Assembly (NCBI GenBank): GCA_039090855.1
Contig: CM076999.1
Span: forward strand, 115,691,072 to 115,755,071
Source of the DNA: Macrothele yani
Taxonomy: Eukaryota > Arthropoda > Arachnida > Araneae > Macrothelidae
DNA length: 64,000 bases
Direction of reading: 5' to 3'
In this document: piece by piece, positions 1 to 12,409 of the stretch
How the letters are laid out: each line of letters begins with the position of its first letter
Position numbering within the stretch: the stretch's first letter is position 1
Program-made: the position numbers and the translations under genes
Notes under the pieces: generated by a model
Told to the model about the DNA's origin: nothing
Seen by the model: the letters and a program-made list of their open reading frames with translations, nothing else
The model's database searches: none

Positions 1-489
1 AACAGTAGGAAGCATATTAAGCAATTAAACATTGATGGATGGGATCTGAAAAACAACCGTTCTTGGGTAAAAAAAAATTTTGATGTAGCAAGCATGAAAT
101 TTAAAGATAGGTCTTGTTTTTACTGGTCAGGTAAATGCCTAGCATGGAGTTATTACTGGTGAAGTTATTCTTCAAAGTGCAAAACAGTTTGGGAAAGAAT
201 ACTAAATGCAAGAATTCAGTTACATAATGGTTGGTTTCAAATATTCAAAAATTGACAATAAAGCATGATGAAGCAGCCAAAACCTCTGAAAGTTCAGTGG
301 ATGAGACAAAAAAAGAAATGTTAGGAATCATATTTGGCTATGAATTAAAATATGTGTATCACATGGACGTCTCTGGGTTGGTTTATAGGATACCTGATAA
401 ATCAATTTGAACTAAAATTGAGAAAGGTTGCAAAAAGATGAAAAATAGAATGATGATAGTTCATTGTGAAAATGCTAAAGGTACTGATT
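1..489 (+). pseudogene. Tigger/CENP-B-type transposase remnant
   Basis: Frame 1 holds recognisable fragments of a CENP-B/Tigger transposase. A piece reading QLHNGWFQIFK (about 220-252) resembles the end of the CENP-B HTH domain (GWL-RFK). Further on, KYVYHMDVSGLVYRIPDKS (about 349-405) matches the first catalytic block, normally NMDETGLFYR, with the block's E and T changed. The stretch MKNRMMIVHCENAKGTD follows, as in the family. Several in-frame stops (TGA near 160, TGA near 253, TGA near 408) show that it is dead. The family acts as a nuclear cut-and-paste transposase at TA targets. The second and third catalytic acids were not found, because the gene has decayed after 489. Confidence 0.55.
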
Positions 490-758
490 AAAAAAAATTG
501 TTGTCGACAAATGTAAAAAACCACGTTTTATGAGTTTTTGTCATAAACTTTACTTAATCACTGTGTTTTCAATCCCTATACATTCCCAAAATTAGAGATC
601 TGATACATAAGAAATGAATGATTTTTTTATTTCTTCCTTTTACAGTACTTCAATTAATTTTACCCTTTTTTGCATATGAACCCCGTTAAACTGCCACTCT
701 CACTTACCACCAGGTTAGTATGGTGAACAAAATAGATCAGTTTAATGAGGTTCAACTG
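1..758 (+). mobile_element. Tigger/pogo-like DNA transposon, 3' part
   Basis: This is the right-hand part of a pogo/Tigger element cut by the window edge. The right end reads inward (reverse complement) CAGTTGAACCTCATTAAAC, a typical Tigger-type terminus, and is followed directly by TA at 759-760, the expected target duplication. Transposase remains lie in 1-489. Bases 490-735 are AT-rich 3' sequence with no gene. The left end and any intact catalytic core lie outside the window. Confidence 0.6.
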
Positions 759-759
759 T

Positions 760-979
760 ATATGGAAAGCTTTTAAAAGTATCAAGTTTGATGATTGAAA
801 CTGGCTTGTCATTAAGCTTCACTTCTTCAAAGAGAAATCTATTATCATTTTTATGACAGTGTTTACCCATTGACAATTTCTTTAGGTCACAGTTCTGTAT
901 GTTGGTCTAAAGAAGTGAAACTTATAAAGAAGCTGGATTCAACCACCAAACTTGATATTTTGAAAGCTTTCCATATATA
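760..979. repeat. Imperfect inverted repeat (~70-bp arms)
   Basis: The arm at about 760-830 is matched in reverse complement by about 911-979; TATGGAAAGCTTT pairs with AAAGCTTTCCATA and GAAGTGAA with its partner. The loop is about 80 nt. The repeat starts at the TA next to the Tigger end. It could be a small MITE or a palindromic insertion. No coding sequence is seen. Confidence 0.6.
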
Positions 980-1405
980 TAACAAAATTCTTTGCAACTT
1001 TTCAATGACATGGCATCCACACCATTTCTCTCTATCAAGTGTGTGAAAACAACTAACAAAATGTCGTGACCATCAATGGCATTGATGATGTCATTTGATT
1101 TGAATATTTACGTGCCATTCAACTTGAAGAAGTTGAGCCAAAGCCCAATGAAACCTTGGTCAACACAAGAAATGAAATATTTCTGTTGTGATGTGTTTTT
1201 TTTTAATCTTCTACAAAAAGTAAAACTTTTCTTCAAGAGTGCTTCTTGAAGATTTTTTTGTGCATAATTCAAATCTGTGCTTGCATTTTTTTATCAGGAA
1301 TAGTTTTCGAGTTATTCGATGTTTTATTTGTCTGTAATTTCTCATTTTATTCCTAGATGCCCAAAGAATAATGGGAAAAAATAGTGAGTATTCTTATACT
1401 ATATA
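980..1405. other. Intergenic/intronic sequence, nothing recognised
   Basis: AT-rich sequence with short poly-T runs and no open frame, repeat or RNA gene that I can support. It ends in an AT/ATC microsatellite (about 1400-1430) that is the tail of the adjacent LINE. Confidence 0.5.
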
Positions 1406-1432
1406 TATATATCATCATCATCATCATCATTG

Positions 1433-4427
1433 TCAACCATTATCAGTCCACTGCTGGACGAAGGTCTCCCCAAGTTTCCTCCACAACGGTCTGTCTTGTG
1501 CCAGTCCCTTCCATGTCACTCCCGCATACTTTCGAATTTCATCCACCCATCTTCCATGTGGTCTTCTTCTGGGTCTTTTCCTGTCCCTTGGAATCCAATC
1601 TAAAATTTCGGCTGTCCATCGATGGTCTGTTCTTCTGGCAGTATGTCCAGCCCATTGCCATTTCAGGGATTTAACTCTGATCATGATGTCTTCCACTCTT
1701 GTCATTTTTCGGATCCACGTGTTCCTCTTCTTATCTCTCCTGGTTACACCAAGCATGCACCTCTCCATGCTTCTTTGAGTAGTCTGCAGCCTTCGTATGT
1801 CTCTTTTAGCTAAGGTCCACGTCTCTGCACCATTCGTAAGCGCTGGAAGGATGCATTGATCAAACACTTTTCTTTTAAGACATAATGGCATATTGCTCTT
1901 GAAATTTATGCTGTTTCTTCCAAAAACTCTCCAGGCAAGTTTTGTACGCCGATTAATTTCTTCATCAATGTGACCCTCACTTGATATCTGCTGTCCAAGA
2001 TAAACGTACGTGTCTGTTATCTCCAGCTTTTCTCCATCAATCGATAAATCTTCATTTCTTGTAAAAGCATTGTACATCACTTTTGTCTTCTGAAAGTTCA
2101 TTTTTAATCCCACTTCTTTACTCTTGTCAGCAAGTTCCTGGATCATACTCTGTAGCTCTGACGGGGTAGTTGCAAAAATGACTATGTCATCAGCAAAACG
2201 AAGGTACGTTAGATAATCTCCATTAATCTTTATCCCTTTGTTTTCCCAGTTCAGTGATTGAAAGACATTTTCCAATGTGGCATTAAAGAGCTTCGGAGAT
2301 ATGGTGTCACCTTGTCTCACTCCTTTTCCAATTTTTATGTGTGTTGTATTTTCAAACAGCCGAATCTTTGCGCTTGCATTTTCATAGATGTTATTAATAA
2401 TATTAATGTATGCATCTTCAATACCGCAGGATTTCAGAGCCATTGCAACTGCTGATGGTTTCAGCGAATCAAAGGCTTTTTCATAATTGATAAAAGCCAT
2501 GCACAATGGAAGTTCATATTCCCTCGCTCTTTCAATTAGTTCTCTCAGTACGTGGATATGATCTATTGTGCTGTAGCCACTCCTGAATCCAGCTTGTTCT
2601 CTCGGTTGAGCCATGTCCAGTGTCACCTTCAAGCGGTGTGAAAGAACTTTAGTGAAGATTTTATAAACCACTGATAGGAGGCTGATAGGTCTGTAGTTCC
2701 TGAGATCCTCAATGTCACCTTTTTTATGTAGCAAGATCATTGTACCGTTGTTCCAATCCTCAGGAATTTTCCCTTCATTAAGGCATCGAGTGAAAATTTG
2801 GGCGAGTACTGTTTCTATTTCTCCACTTGCTTCTTGTATGATGTCTACAGTAATTCCATCTTCTCCTGGAGCTTTTCCTCGCTTCATGTTCTTGATTGCA
2901 TGTGCAACTTCTGCTGGAAGGACTGGAAGAACTCTGGTACTGGTACCTTTCATGATGTCTGGAGAACATGTATCATCCCTTTCATATAATTTGGAGTAGA
3001 AATCTTTCACTCTTGTCAAAATTTCGCCTCTATTTCTTGTTACAGAACCATCTTCTTTTCTCAGTGCCATAATCTGTTTTTTCCCTTACTGAGATGTCCC
3101 TTTGCTATCTTTAGGCTTTGGTTGTTTTCAATTGCTTTCCTTACTAGTTCACAGTTGAATTTCCTTACGTCTTCAGTGATACTTTTTCGTACTGTCTTGC
3201 ATAGCTCTATATATTCCACTTTGGAAGTCGCATCTTCTTTAGTTGTCCTTATGACTCTTCTTTTTTGCATCAACATTTTGGTTTTTCCTGATAATTTGTT
3301 CACATGCAATTTGTTCTTAGACCCAGCTAATTTTGTTGCTGTTTCCATAAGAGTTTTGGTTACTTTTCTGTTAAAAGTAACCAAAGCTCTTATGGAAATT
3401 TTCTGTTAACTTCAGAAATATCCACTTCTTCCGATGTTAGGCCTTCTAAAGCAGAGAATCTGTTCTTCAGTTCCAATTTGAAGGTATTATGGTGTTTTTT
3501 AAGGTTGGTTATGTCAATACATTTTGTTTGTCTTATGAGCTTGCTACGTTCGAGTTTAGTGTTGAGGTGCATCTTACATCTCACCAATCTATGGTCATTG
3601 CCTGTGTTGAACTTGTTTAGCACACTGCAGTCTTCTATGAGGAATTTTTTGTTACACATAATAAAATCAATTTCACTTGTCGTCCCATTTGGATGTCTCC
3701 ATGTCCATTTCCTGTGTGGCTTTTTCTTGAAAAAGGAGTTCAAGATGAAAAACCCTTCTGCCTCTGCAAACTCTACGAGAGTATTTCCACGCTGGTTTCT
3801 GTTGCCGTGACCGAATTTACCTACTGAAGTTTCATTCTGTTGCCGTTGCCCTATTTTTGCATTGAAATCTCCCATAATTATCTTCAAGTGCTGCTTACCT
3901 TTATTATTTAGATGACGAATTTCCTCATAAAATTCTTCAATTTCTTCTTCAGGATGACTTGTGGTGGGTGCATAAGTTTGAGTGATCTGAGCCTGGTATC
4001 TTCTCGAGAGTTGGATAACGAGTCGTGCAGCTCTGTCAGAGGAACTTTCAACTTCTACAACTTTATCCTTCAGTTTCTTGTTTATTATAAATCCAACACC
4101 ACTAGTTCTGCCAGTATCTGTCCCACGATAGTAGAAGAGATGTCCACTTTTCAGTTCAATGAGATCTTCTTCTTTTCTCCTTACCTCACTTAGCCCGACG
4201 ATGTCCCACTTGATCCTTTGTAGTTCCTCTTCCAATTCAAGAAGCCTTGAATCAGAAGATAGGGAGCGTCCATTATACGTAGCCAAGGTCAGCATCAGAT
4301 GGCAGCCTAGTCCGGTCCTCCAGGGATTCTTAGCTCCCTCTGCCTTCATGTCGCACTGGCCGCTGCCTTGGCCAGGTACATTCCAGCTGCCGGAGACTGA
4401 GGGCGAAGATTTAAGTTGTGGAGTCAT
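1433..4427 (-). pseudogene. RTE endonuclease-reverse transcriptase, frameshifted
   Basis: The N-terminal part (4427 down to 3390, ~345 aa) is an APE-type endonuclease: LATYNGRSLSSD, IVGLSEVRRK, MGDFNAKIG, and a final block with NDHRLVRCK. The part from 3384 to 1433 is the linker and reverse transcriptase with EKAFDSLKP, GVRQGDTISPKLF and the catalytic LRFADDIVIF (YADD-type box), then the RTE C-terminal block NGAETWTLAKRD and WQWAGHTARR. The reading frame is broken near 3370-3400, where a local inverted duplication replaces sequence, and near 3065. The protein would nick DNA and prime cDNA synthesis on the target. The copy at 59661-62619 shows what the intact frame looks like. Confidence 0.9.
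3342..3398. repeat. 26-bp arm hairpin inside RTE copy 1
   Basis: TTTCCATAAGAGTTTTGG at 3342 is mirrored by CCAAAGCTCTTATGGAAA ending at 3398, with a 5-nt loop (CTGTT). In the RTE copy at 59452 only one of these arms exists (about 60685-60710). The second arm is therefore a local inverted duplication (template-switch or snap-back) that also causes the frameshift. Confidence 0.85.
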
Positions 4428-4789
4428 TTTGGAGGGGTTTGGCCATAACTCACCACGCTGGCCAAGCGGGTTGGTGAGTGTGGGATAGCATTTCCTCTAA
4501 TCCCGATGGTATAGTTATACCGCTATTGGCGGTCGTCAGAGCCCCTTTAGTGGGAACAGGATGTACCACGAGAAGGCGGGGTTGACATTTGTCAAGGAGA
4601 GGCTGTGATGTTACGCATCACCTGACCTTACATCCCTCACCTGACCTTACATCCCAAATAATATATATATATATACACTGCCGGACAATTGTTAAGGACG
4701 GATGACAATAGCAAATATAGCAACCATACAATGGAAGGCAGGAAAATGTGGAAATTAGCATAAGTCAGGGTGCGCACGCGTGCTTGAAA

Positions 4790-7700
4790 ACCTGGAAAGT
4801 CCTGGAAAATCATGATTACGTTTTCAAGGCCTGGAATATCCTGGAAAAACGGTATTTTTTTAATGCTGTCTTGAAAAGCCTTGAAATTTGAAATCAGTGC
4901 TTAAAAAAAAATGCCCTTTTAGGAAATCGTGTTACTGACTGTTACCCCTTAATTTTTTTAAGTTCCTCTCCTCTGTTCTCAAAGAAACCGCCGGCTACAG
5001 TGGTGTTTCGGATGTGCCCAAATCCTAATTTGGCTGGGGGGGGAGCACTACTTCCAGTGCAATAAAATTGGATGATTACTAGCAGGTCTGTTACGGAAGG
5101 GGAGCTTGATGCATTCTCTAGCCCTGAGCTTGATGTCCGTCGGACAACTACTGAGAACAACAGAAGGGGAAAGAAGAGACATTTAGCATTTGCAAGGGGG
5201 GTCGCGTGTTTACCAAGTCAGCTGGCATCCACCAGTGAAGAGTATGCCTGAACAACACATTCATCTGCTCCTTGTTTATTGCATTAAGACGCTTGCTTCC
5301 GGCCCACCCCTCAAGAGACTTCGGCTACTTATGATAAAAAATAAGAAAACTATCTTTGCGAATTTTTCACAAAAGTGACTGAAATTTTTACATTCACTAT
5401 AATTGGATTACAGAAGCTCACTCCCAAAATTCCATTTGAATCGGTTTAAAACTTAAAAAGTTAGCATTGGAAATTTTTATTATGTGTGCCTCTTTAGACA
5501 GTGAGCCTTGAGCAGAAAGTGTGTTACCAAAGCAACGGTTGATTGACAGCTGGGAGCGCTGATCCGAAGCCCTTGGTTGGGAAGAAAGCAAACACCTGTT
5601 TATCACTTCCACGGCTCAAAAGGACTAAGACATATTTTCAGAAATCCATTTTCCGGAATTTTGAAAATAACACAGTAAAATTTTTACAGTGGTTAAAATA
5701 CATCACAATAAAGTTCTAGTGCAAATTTCGCCGAATTCCGTTTGAAACTTTAGCAGATGCAAAAAAAAAAAAAAAATCTTCCGTTGCAAAATCGGATTCA
5801 AAAAAAAGAAACGGCAATTATAAATTACGGGAAAAGCAAGCAAATTATTTTTTTTAGATGCCATTGTTTATTTAAACAGAGTGATCCTTAAATTTTGTTT
5901 CTGTGATGATATGGACTCTATTTTAATTACAAACATTCAGATGTCTGAGTTACTGTTTTAATAAAAAAATCTATAATTAAAAAGTTTTCAATGGATTTAG
6001 GCGAAATTCAGCAGATAAACGTATTTTAGTAAATTGCAACGTTATGACGTAAATTTGGTCATTTTGTCGAAAATTGGGCAGCATTTTTTTTTTTTACGTT
6101 TTCTCCTATAGTTAGGGTGAAGGAGGAAGACACTTCAGTGAGCTGCAGGTGGTGATTTATGGCGATGTGCCAAATGAAAAGAAGCCGTTCCATCAGGACA
6201 TTCCAGAGGTTGAGTGTGCGTGGACGCGTGCTCCTGCTGTTTGAACTTAATCGGAATGTTTTCGGGAGGGGAGAAATATCCGTTTCAGCTTTACAGCTTT
6301 CAGGCTCCTTTTTTTTTTCTTGGTAATAAATAAAAACCATAGTTGCTGCATTCACCATTGATCCATATTCGCATTTCTTGAATATAAACAGCAGACAATC
6401 GGAAACATGGTGTTGGGTAGGTCTTGATGTTCTTCATTTGTATCTGCTGAATTTTGTTCTGTGGGAATACGGAATGAGTTATACTGTGAATACATACAAA
6501 ACTACATATTTTTGAGCTGAAAAAATGTCTACTTGTACACAGTAGCTAACGTGTGAACTCAGACGAAGACAATCAGACATATGGACGTCTGATTCCATAA
6601 AAAAATCAACCCATTTTATTATACACGACAGGTAAAAAAGAAAAAACATTACATGTTTTTAAACATTATAAAGGAAAGCGGATTTTTGAAACACCCATGA
6701 CTTGATGATATTAATTTCTGAAAGTTTTTTTTTTTTCAATTTTAATTTCTGAAATCTTTTTTTTTTTTTCAATTACAATACATTGTAACAGGATACCTGT
6801 GTGTTGTATCCCTTAGTTGTATGGCAGATTTTCAGTTGGCCGATATCCGCGATCGTAAGTGGTAGTTACATTGCTATTGTTGATGATGACAAGATAAATA
6901 CTGGAGTAATGTAGAATGTTGCATAAAGTAAAAAAAAATCGCCCCCCTCCTCCCCCTTCGAACTTTTATGCGGTTATCATAGCTGATCAACCATTTCATT
7001 CCATGAACATCAGCACATTTCAATCATTTGACCATTGGGGGGTCTGACGGAATTCAGCAGTGCTTAAGCGCCTAGCGCAACGAGAACATGCTAATTATGG
7101 ACAGTTCTATTCCCTTCCCCCCTATCATCCCTAATAATTGAGAGCGCATACTGTAGTTTCAAATATTCTGTGTATGAGCTAGTTTTCACGCTGTTCGTTA
7201 TGTTTTTATTTTAGAAATTACTAACCCTTTCGAACTGTAGGTTGCAGAAACGTTTATGCTTTGGTTTTTTCCATTTGTCCGTACGATAATTCACGTAAAA
7301 GGGGTTGGATTTTGGCGAAATTTTAGTATGCTGTTAGGTACAACCTAGGAACCTACCCTGTTGAAAATGGTCGAAATTAAATTCAAAGGCATAGATATAA
7401 GAGCAGTATTCATTCTCCAAGCTTGAAGCCCTACGTCCACTCCAGCTGGGTAAGTATGAAAGATTTGAGACTTGGAGGAGACCCAGTACAAAGTTTTGCT
7501 TCCCTCAGGCACTAAGTGTTTGTTAACATTTCCTTTCCTCTGGTTTGGAGCCCAGCTGTAAGAGGTGATGCTTTGTAACAGTCTTTTAGCACAACACTCT
7601 GTCTACTGATTGGCATACAGGTCATAAAACAGTAACTTCACTAAGTGTTGTTTCCTTGTTTTGAATGAAGACTAAATCAATGCCAAAGCATTTGCAACCC

Positions 7701-7931
7701 AGGCTGCCTAAAGGACAAAGCTGGGGGAGCAGGAAAGAACATAGCAGTAAGACCCCTTTTTCTTTAATTACTTAAAATCTGGCCTATAGTAATTGGTCAC
7801 ATGTGTAGCCCCTTACTCAGGGGAAATTCTCAATTTTTAGTTGTGTGGTTCCTGATCTTAGATATTTTTTTGGTTTTCATTTACTGTTTCAGTTGATTTA
7901 CCCATTTTTTTCACCCCCCTCCCCGTTAAAT
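4790..7931. other. Non-coding left arm of the hAT element
   Basis: AT-rich, with homopolymer runs (about 5760, 6080, 6730) and no supported gene. A short tandem duplication of TTAATTTCTGAAA plus poly-T occurs near 6710-6770. A stretch around 7430-7760 has higher complexity and might hold a promoter or 5' untranslated exon for the transposase, but no motif proves it. Confidence 0.4.
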
Positions 7932-10218
7932 ATGGGTAAGTGTACTTTTAGTGATCTTTGGCTAATAAATCCTAAATATGCTGGATGGATTAAAAAAGAT
8001 GAAAGCAATTGCCATGTTGCAAAATGCATTTTTATCCATTAAAATAATAGATGTTTCGAATATGGGGGAATCCGCTTTAAGAAGCCACATGAAAGGAAAA
8101 AAACATAGTATGTTGACAGAAAGCTGTAAAAATGTTCCACTAACTGTTGATAAATTGCTATGTGTATCAAGTGATAAACAAGTACAGCCTATTGCATCCA
8201 CATCTAATCCTCTGCATATTCCTCTTGAAAAAAATGCAACCATTAAAGCAGAAGCATTGTGGTGTTTAAAAGTGGTTAAATCCCATTACTCTTACAGGTC
8301 TTGTGCAGGTAATGATGTTTTATTCAGCCTAATGTTTTCTGACAGCAGAATTGCTGGAAACTTCAGCTGTGGCGAAAAAAAAATGTTCCTACATTTGTTG
8401 CTTTGGTTTGGCACCTCACTTTAAATCAGTGTTGGTTCAGGAAGTCGAAAATGAAAATTTTGTGATTTTGTTTGACGAAAGATTAAACAAGTTTAGTCAG
8501 TCAAAACAAATGGATATACATGTTCGTTTATGGGAAAAAGGAACAGTTTCAACCAGATATTTGTCATCAGTTTTTTTGGGTCATGCTAGTGCAGACATAA
8601 TGATGGGAAAATTTCTTGAATGCATGGCGTGCCTCCCACTGTGTAACATTGTGCAGTTATCAATGGATGGACCCAATGTTAATTGGAAGTTTTTTGATAT
8701 GCTGCAATCAACACTTAGTGCTGACTCAAATGTCCAACTCCTAAACACAGGGAGCTGTGGACTTCACATTGTAAACAATGCCTTTCGACATGGAGCCTCA
8801 GCAACAGGGTGGGAAATTCAAAAGTTGCTTTCATCATTATTTAGGCTTTTTAAAGATTCACCTGCAAGGAGGAAAGATTTTTCTGAAATAATTTTAGCCA
8901 GTAAGATGCCATTAAAATTCTGCCCACACAGGTGGCTAGAAAATACTCCTGCCTGCGAGCGAGCATTAGAAATTTGGGCAGACATTGAAAATTATGTTAA
9001 CCAAGTTGAAAAGAAGTGCATCAAGAATCCCCACACTGTATCATTTGATGCTATCAAAACTTTCACTAAAGATCCTTTTGTTTTGGCTAAACTGCATTTC
9101 TTCAATTCAGTTTCAAAACAGCTGGTACCATTTCTCAAGGCATATCAGTCAGATAAGCCAATGATGCCTTTTATGGCCACAGATCTTGAAAAGATGCTAA
9201 GAAATATGATGAATCGCTTTGTTAAAAGAACCGTAATGGCAGAAGCTAACTCTGCCTTAAAGCTGTTACAAGTAGACCTTACAGATGCATCTCAGTGTTG
9301 TCACTATAAAGAAATTGATGTTGGGTTTCAAACAGAGAAGGTATTGAAAGAATTAAGTGCTAAGAACATTAGTGAACGCAAACTTACGGAGTTTAGAATG
9401 GAATGCCGAATATTTTTGCAAAAGCTAGTTGTGAAGCTATTGGAAAAAAATCCACTTAAGTACTACCTTGTTCGCCACATGAAGTGTTTAGATCCTCGGT
9501 TGATGTCAATAAATAGTGAGACTTGTATTAAGAATCTAACATTCATTCTCACACTTCTTGTTGATGCTCATAGAATACAACCAGAATTATGTGATGGTGT
9601 AATATGGCAGTTTAAGGAATTTGTGACCAGTGTTGCAGCAGTAAAATCTTCATTCATAAACTTTGATCCAGAAGATAAACAACAAAGAGTAGACACATTA
9701 TTGTATGAGTACATGTCTTCTACTAAAGCTTTTAGTGAACTGTGGAAAGTTGTGAAACTTCTTTTACTGTTGTCACATGGGCAAGCTTCTGTTGAGAGGG
9801 GTTTTTCAATCAATAAGGAGCTCATTGTAGAAAACATGAGAGAGGAGTCAATTGTAGCACAGAGAATTATTTATGATCATATATCCTATGTAGGTGGTAT
9901 TGATAAGGTAAATATCTCAAAATCCCTTCTGTTATCAGTTGGAGCTGCAAGGCAAAAATACATACATTATTTGGATGATAAGTCCAAAGAAAAGGAAAAA
10001 GCAGCCATATGTGGATAAAGGAAAGCTATTTTAGATGAAATTGATAGCATAAAAAAGAAAAGGAAACTCATTGAAGGAGAAGTCAAAGAATTACTTAACT
10101 CTGCTGATGATTTAGCTTTAAAAGCTGAAACTACAAATAACAATACATACATTGTAAAATCTAATAGCTTTAGAAAAACTGCTCATGAGAAAAGAGCAGT
10201 ACTTAAAAAATGGATATG
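7932..10218 (+). pseudogene. hAT transposase with BED-type zinc finger, three lesions
   Basis: The start at 7932 opens MGKCTFSDLWL…PKYAGWI…CHVAKC. After a frameshift near 8030-8040 it continues with DVSNMGESALRSHMKGKKH, completing a BED-like C2H2 finger. A second frameshift lies in the A-run at 8374-8382, where NFSCG passes into KCSYICCFGLAPHFK. The long block 8390-10015 holds the family motifs SMDGPNVNWKFF (the catalytic-core region) and the C-terminal hAT dimerisation block SHGQASVERGFSINKE (about 9775-9822). An in-frame TAA at 10016 is followed in the same frame by a Lys-rich coiled tail (ILDEIDSIKKKRKL…) to about 10218. Intact relatives are abundant in invertebrate and fish genomes. The three lesions are small, so this copy decayed recently or includes assembly errors. 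Confidence 0.85.
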
Positions 10219-12230
10219 GAACTTGAAACCAAAGTCAGCAATCTTAAATCTGTATAACCATCCATTGATACTCCATATTTGTGGTATCTTCCAAGCATAT
10301 AGAGAATTAATACTAAAACATAAAAATTTTATATTTGTACAATTTACAATAGAAATGAACTTTTTTTCTTTCTTTGAAGCATGTTGAACTTCAAACCAGT
10401 TTTGATCTTTTATCTTCATAATTATTTAGTGTTTTTCATATGAAGTTCATGTAAATAGACTAATGAACTCTTCTGTTCCAAAAACTTATAACTTTCTGCA
10501 ACTAACTTCCACAATTGGGCTTCTTATTGGACTAAAACTTTGGTAAGTAATATAAAACCTTATATATACTTGTACAGTAAATACTCATGGTCTCCTAAAA
10601 CATATTTTTGCTGTACATTTTACTATGAATTTGTGGCCAAAACAATTCAATCAATTGTCCTTAATGCATTGATCAGATTTTAGTTTATATAACTGACAAA
10701 CTTCCAATTTTTTTAAAAAAAAGCTTTTAAAAACTTAATTCATATAATTGTCTTATGTTTTGGGAGTTGAACCAAAAGTGGTTATTCTGATTCTGGTTAT
10801 GATTGAAGCTTAACTGGAGGTAGAGATTCCTTATGCTCATCATTTTTCATTTATGTAAAATACTTAAGAATATCCTAATTTATACCAATAAAAAACTGAT
10901 TGTTTTATGTTTAAGGTTTTTATAAATAGTTTAGCTAGTTCCACATTTTGGGGTAGCACTTCATAAATTTAGTTTAGCAGTGATTTTGATTTAAAAAAAT
11001 AAAAGTAAATTGAGGCAATCTTGTTTGATATGAAAAATAATTTTTGGAAAGTAATATGAGGCAAGTGTACTGGTAGACATAAAGGTGGTTAGATTCTTTT
11101 GGGTTGGGTGGTGGGCCAGGACTTTCTGACTTCTATGATGAAACTTATTTGAAATTTGTTGCCATGTTCCTAAAATTACACTTTCTGTTTTAAACTCTAT
11201 TGGTTCACCTTTCTATGATCGTCCACTCCCGAATCATTTCTTGAGGTGCATAGTGATTCCGTGGCTTATGCTTTTTGATTTAACATAACTGTACTACAAT
11301 TGGGGGAAATTTTCCTCAAGTCTATAACATATTCTGTCTAGTAATAAGATTTTCATTGCCTTCAAAAGTCACATCCCAATATGCAGCCACCAGTGGCAGT
11401 TATTGGGAATGTTAAAAAGAAAAAAATCATTCCCATGTATGGAAACACTTTTTATCAGAGCTAGAATCCACCTGTGGGCATAACAGGCACATGCCCCATT
11501 TCAAAAAAAAAAAGGGGGGGTTGAGTAAGTAGATAAGTGCTTTGCTTTGTCTCACGTTTCTTGTTTTCAGACATCACACTTTTTCACTTATGGATTTGCA
11601 ACTCCACGTTTTGTCTTACATTGGCCCGAACTTTTCAGTGATCCACACAGCAGTACTTCAGAACTGCTGTTTGTGATGTACTCTGACAGGCAAGCACCCC
11701 ATCTCCCCCTTATGGGTCCTCCATGTTTTACCACCGTGTTTTTTTGGAGGAAATAAATCTCAGAGATTTTTTTACCAGTCCTCTGTTAGACGTGCGCCCT
11801 CCCCATTCTTAAATTCTGAATCTGCCCTCACTTTATTTTATAATAATTTCAGTTGTTATCAATAATAGTCTGATTACATGGAAGATAGTGCAGAATAGTG
11901 ATGCAGCTAAAATGACTGATTGAATTAATCATTTTCTGATTGAGGGAAAGGATTTTCTGAATAGCCTTGTGGTAATTGCATCATGATTCAATTTAGCATT
12001 ATTGGGTAATTCGCCAATTAAAAACATTAAAAAGAAATGTAATGGGTAAAAAAGCACACTCATCCATTTGCATCTTTCATCATTTTTATTACTTAAAACT
12101 GAAATTGCTTTTAAAAACTAATTTGAGCATGATACTGTAAAGCGTAGTAATCATCCTGGAATTTTTTGTATATGGCCTGGAAAAGGCCTGGAAAGTCCTT
12201 GAATTTTTTCCCCAAAAAAGAGTACGAACC
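10219..12230. other. Non-coding right arm of the hAT element
   Basis: AT-rich sequence between the transposase tail and the right TIR. I see no gene. Near 12160-12220 the TGGAAAAGGCCTGGAAAGTCC motif run mirrors the left end (4785-4850) and probably serves as subterminal transposase binding sites. Confidence 0.45.
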
Positions 12231-12409
12231 CTGATAAGTGCGGGATACAGTAAGACGTGTTGTGCGTATGAAAATTTTTGATTGCCGAACATGTTCGTGA
12301 CGTCATAGCGCTGATAAGAGATATAAAGGATTTGACGCGTATTGACCGTTGTTGTTCAAACGCAAAGTTGAAAGGGAAAGAATCAATTGACGAACTTGCA
12401 ATTTTTAGT

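Larger units (their letters stand above)
1406..4655 (-). mobile_element. RTE-clade non-LTR retrotransposon, copy 1
   Basis: A near full-length RTE-type LINE on the minus strand. Its 3' end is the (GAT)n tail next to (TA)n at about 1400-1430. Its 5' end is near 4655, where the motif GGGATGTAAGGTCAGG occurs twice in tandem. The 5' leader (4430-4655) matches the leader of the copy at 59452-62638. RTE elements have one ORF with endonuclease then reverse transcriptase and a short 3' region with a simple repeat tail, as here. It abuts the Tc1 element that starts at 4676 in the shared TA-rich tract. Confidence 0.88.
4766..12233 (+). mobile_element. 7.5-kb hAT transposon with 6-bp target duplication
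   Basis: The left end begins CAGGGTGCGCACGC and the right end reads inward CAGGGTTCGTACTC, short imperfect TIRs of hAT type. Both subterminal regions carry repeated TGGAAAGTCCTGGAAAA-like motifs. The flanking duplication is ATAAGT (4760-4765 and 12234-12239); the uninterrupted Tc1 paralogue has TTAAGT once at this point. hAT elements usually make 8-bp duplications, so 6 bp is notable. The transposase gene lies in the middle (7932-10218) and is broken. The element is long for hAT because of about 3 kb of non-coding sequence on the left and 2 kb on the right. Confidence 0.88.
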
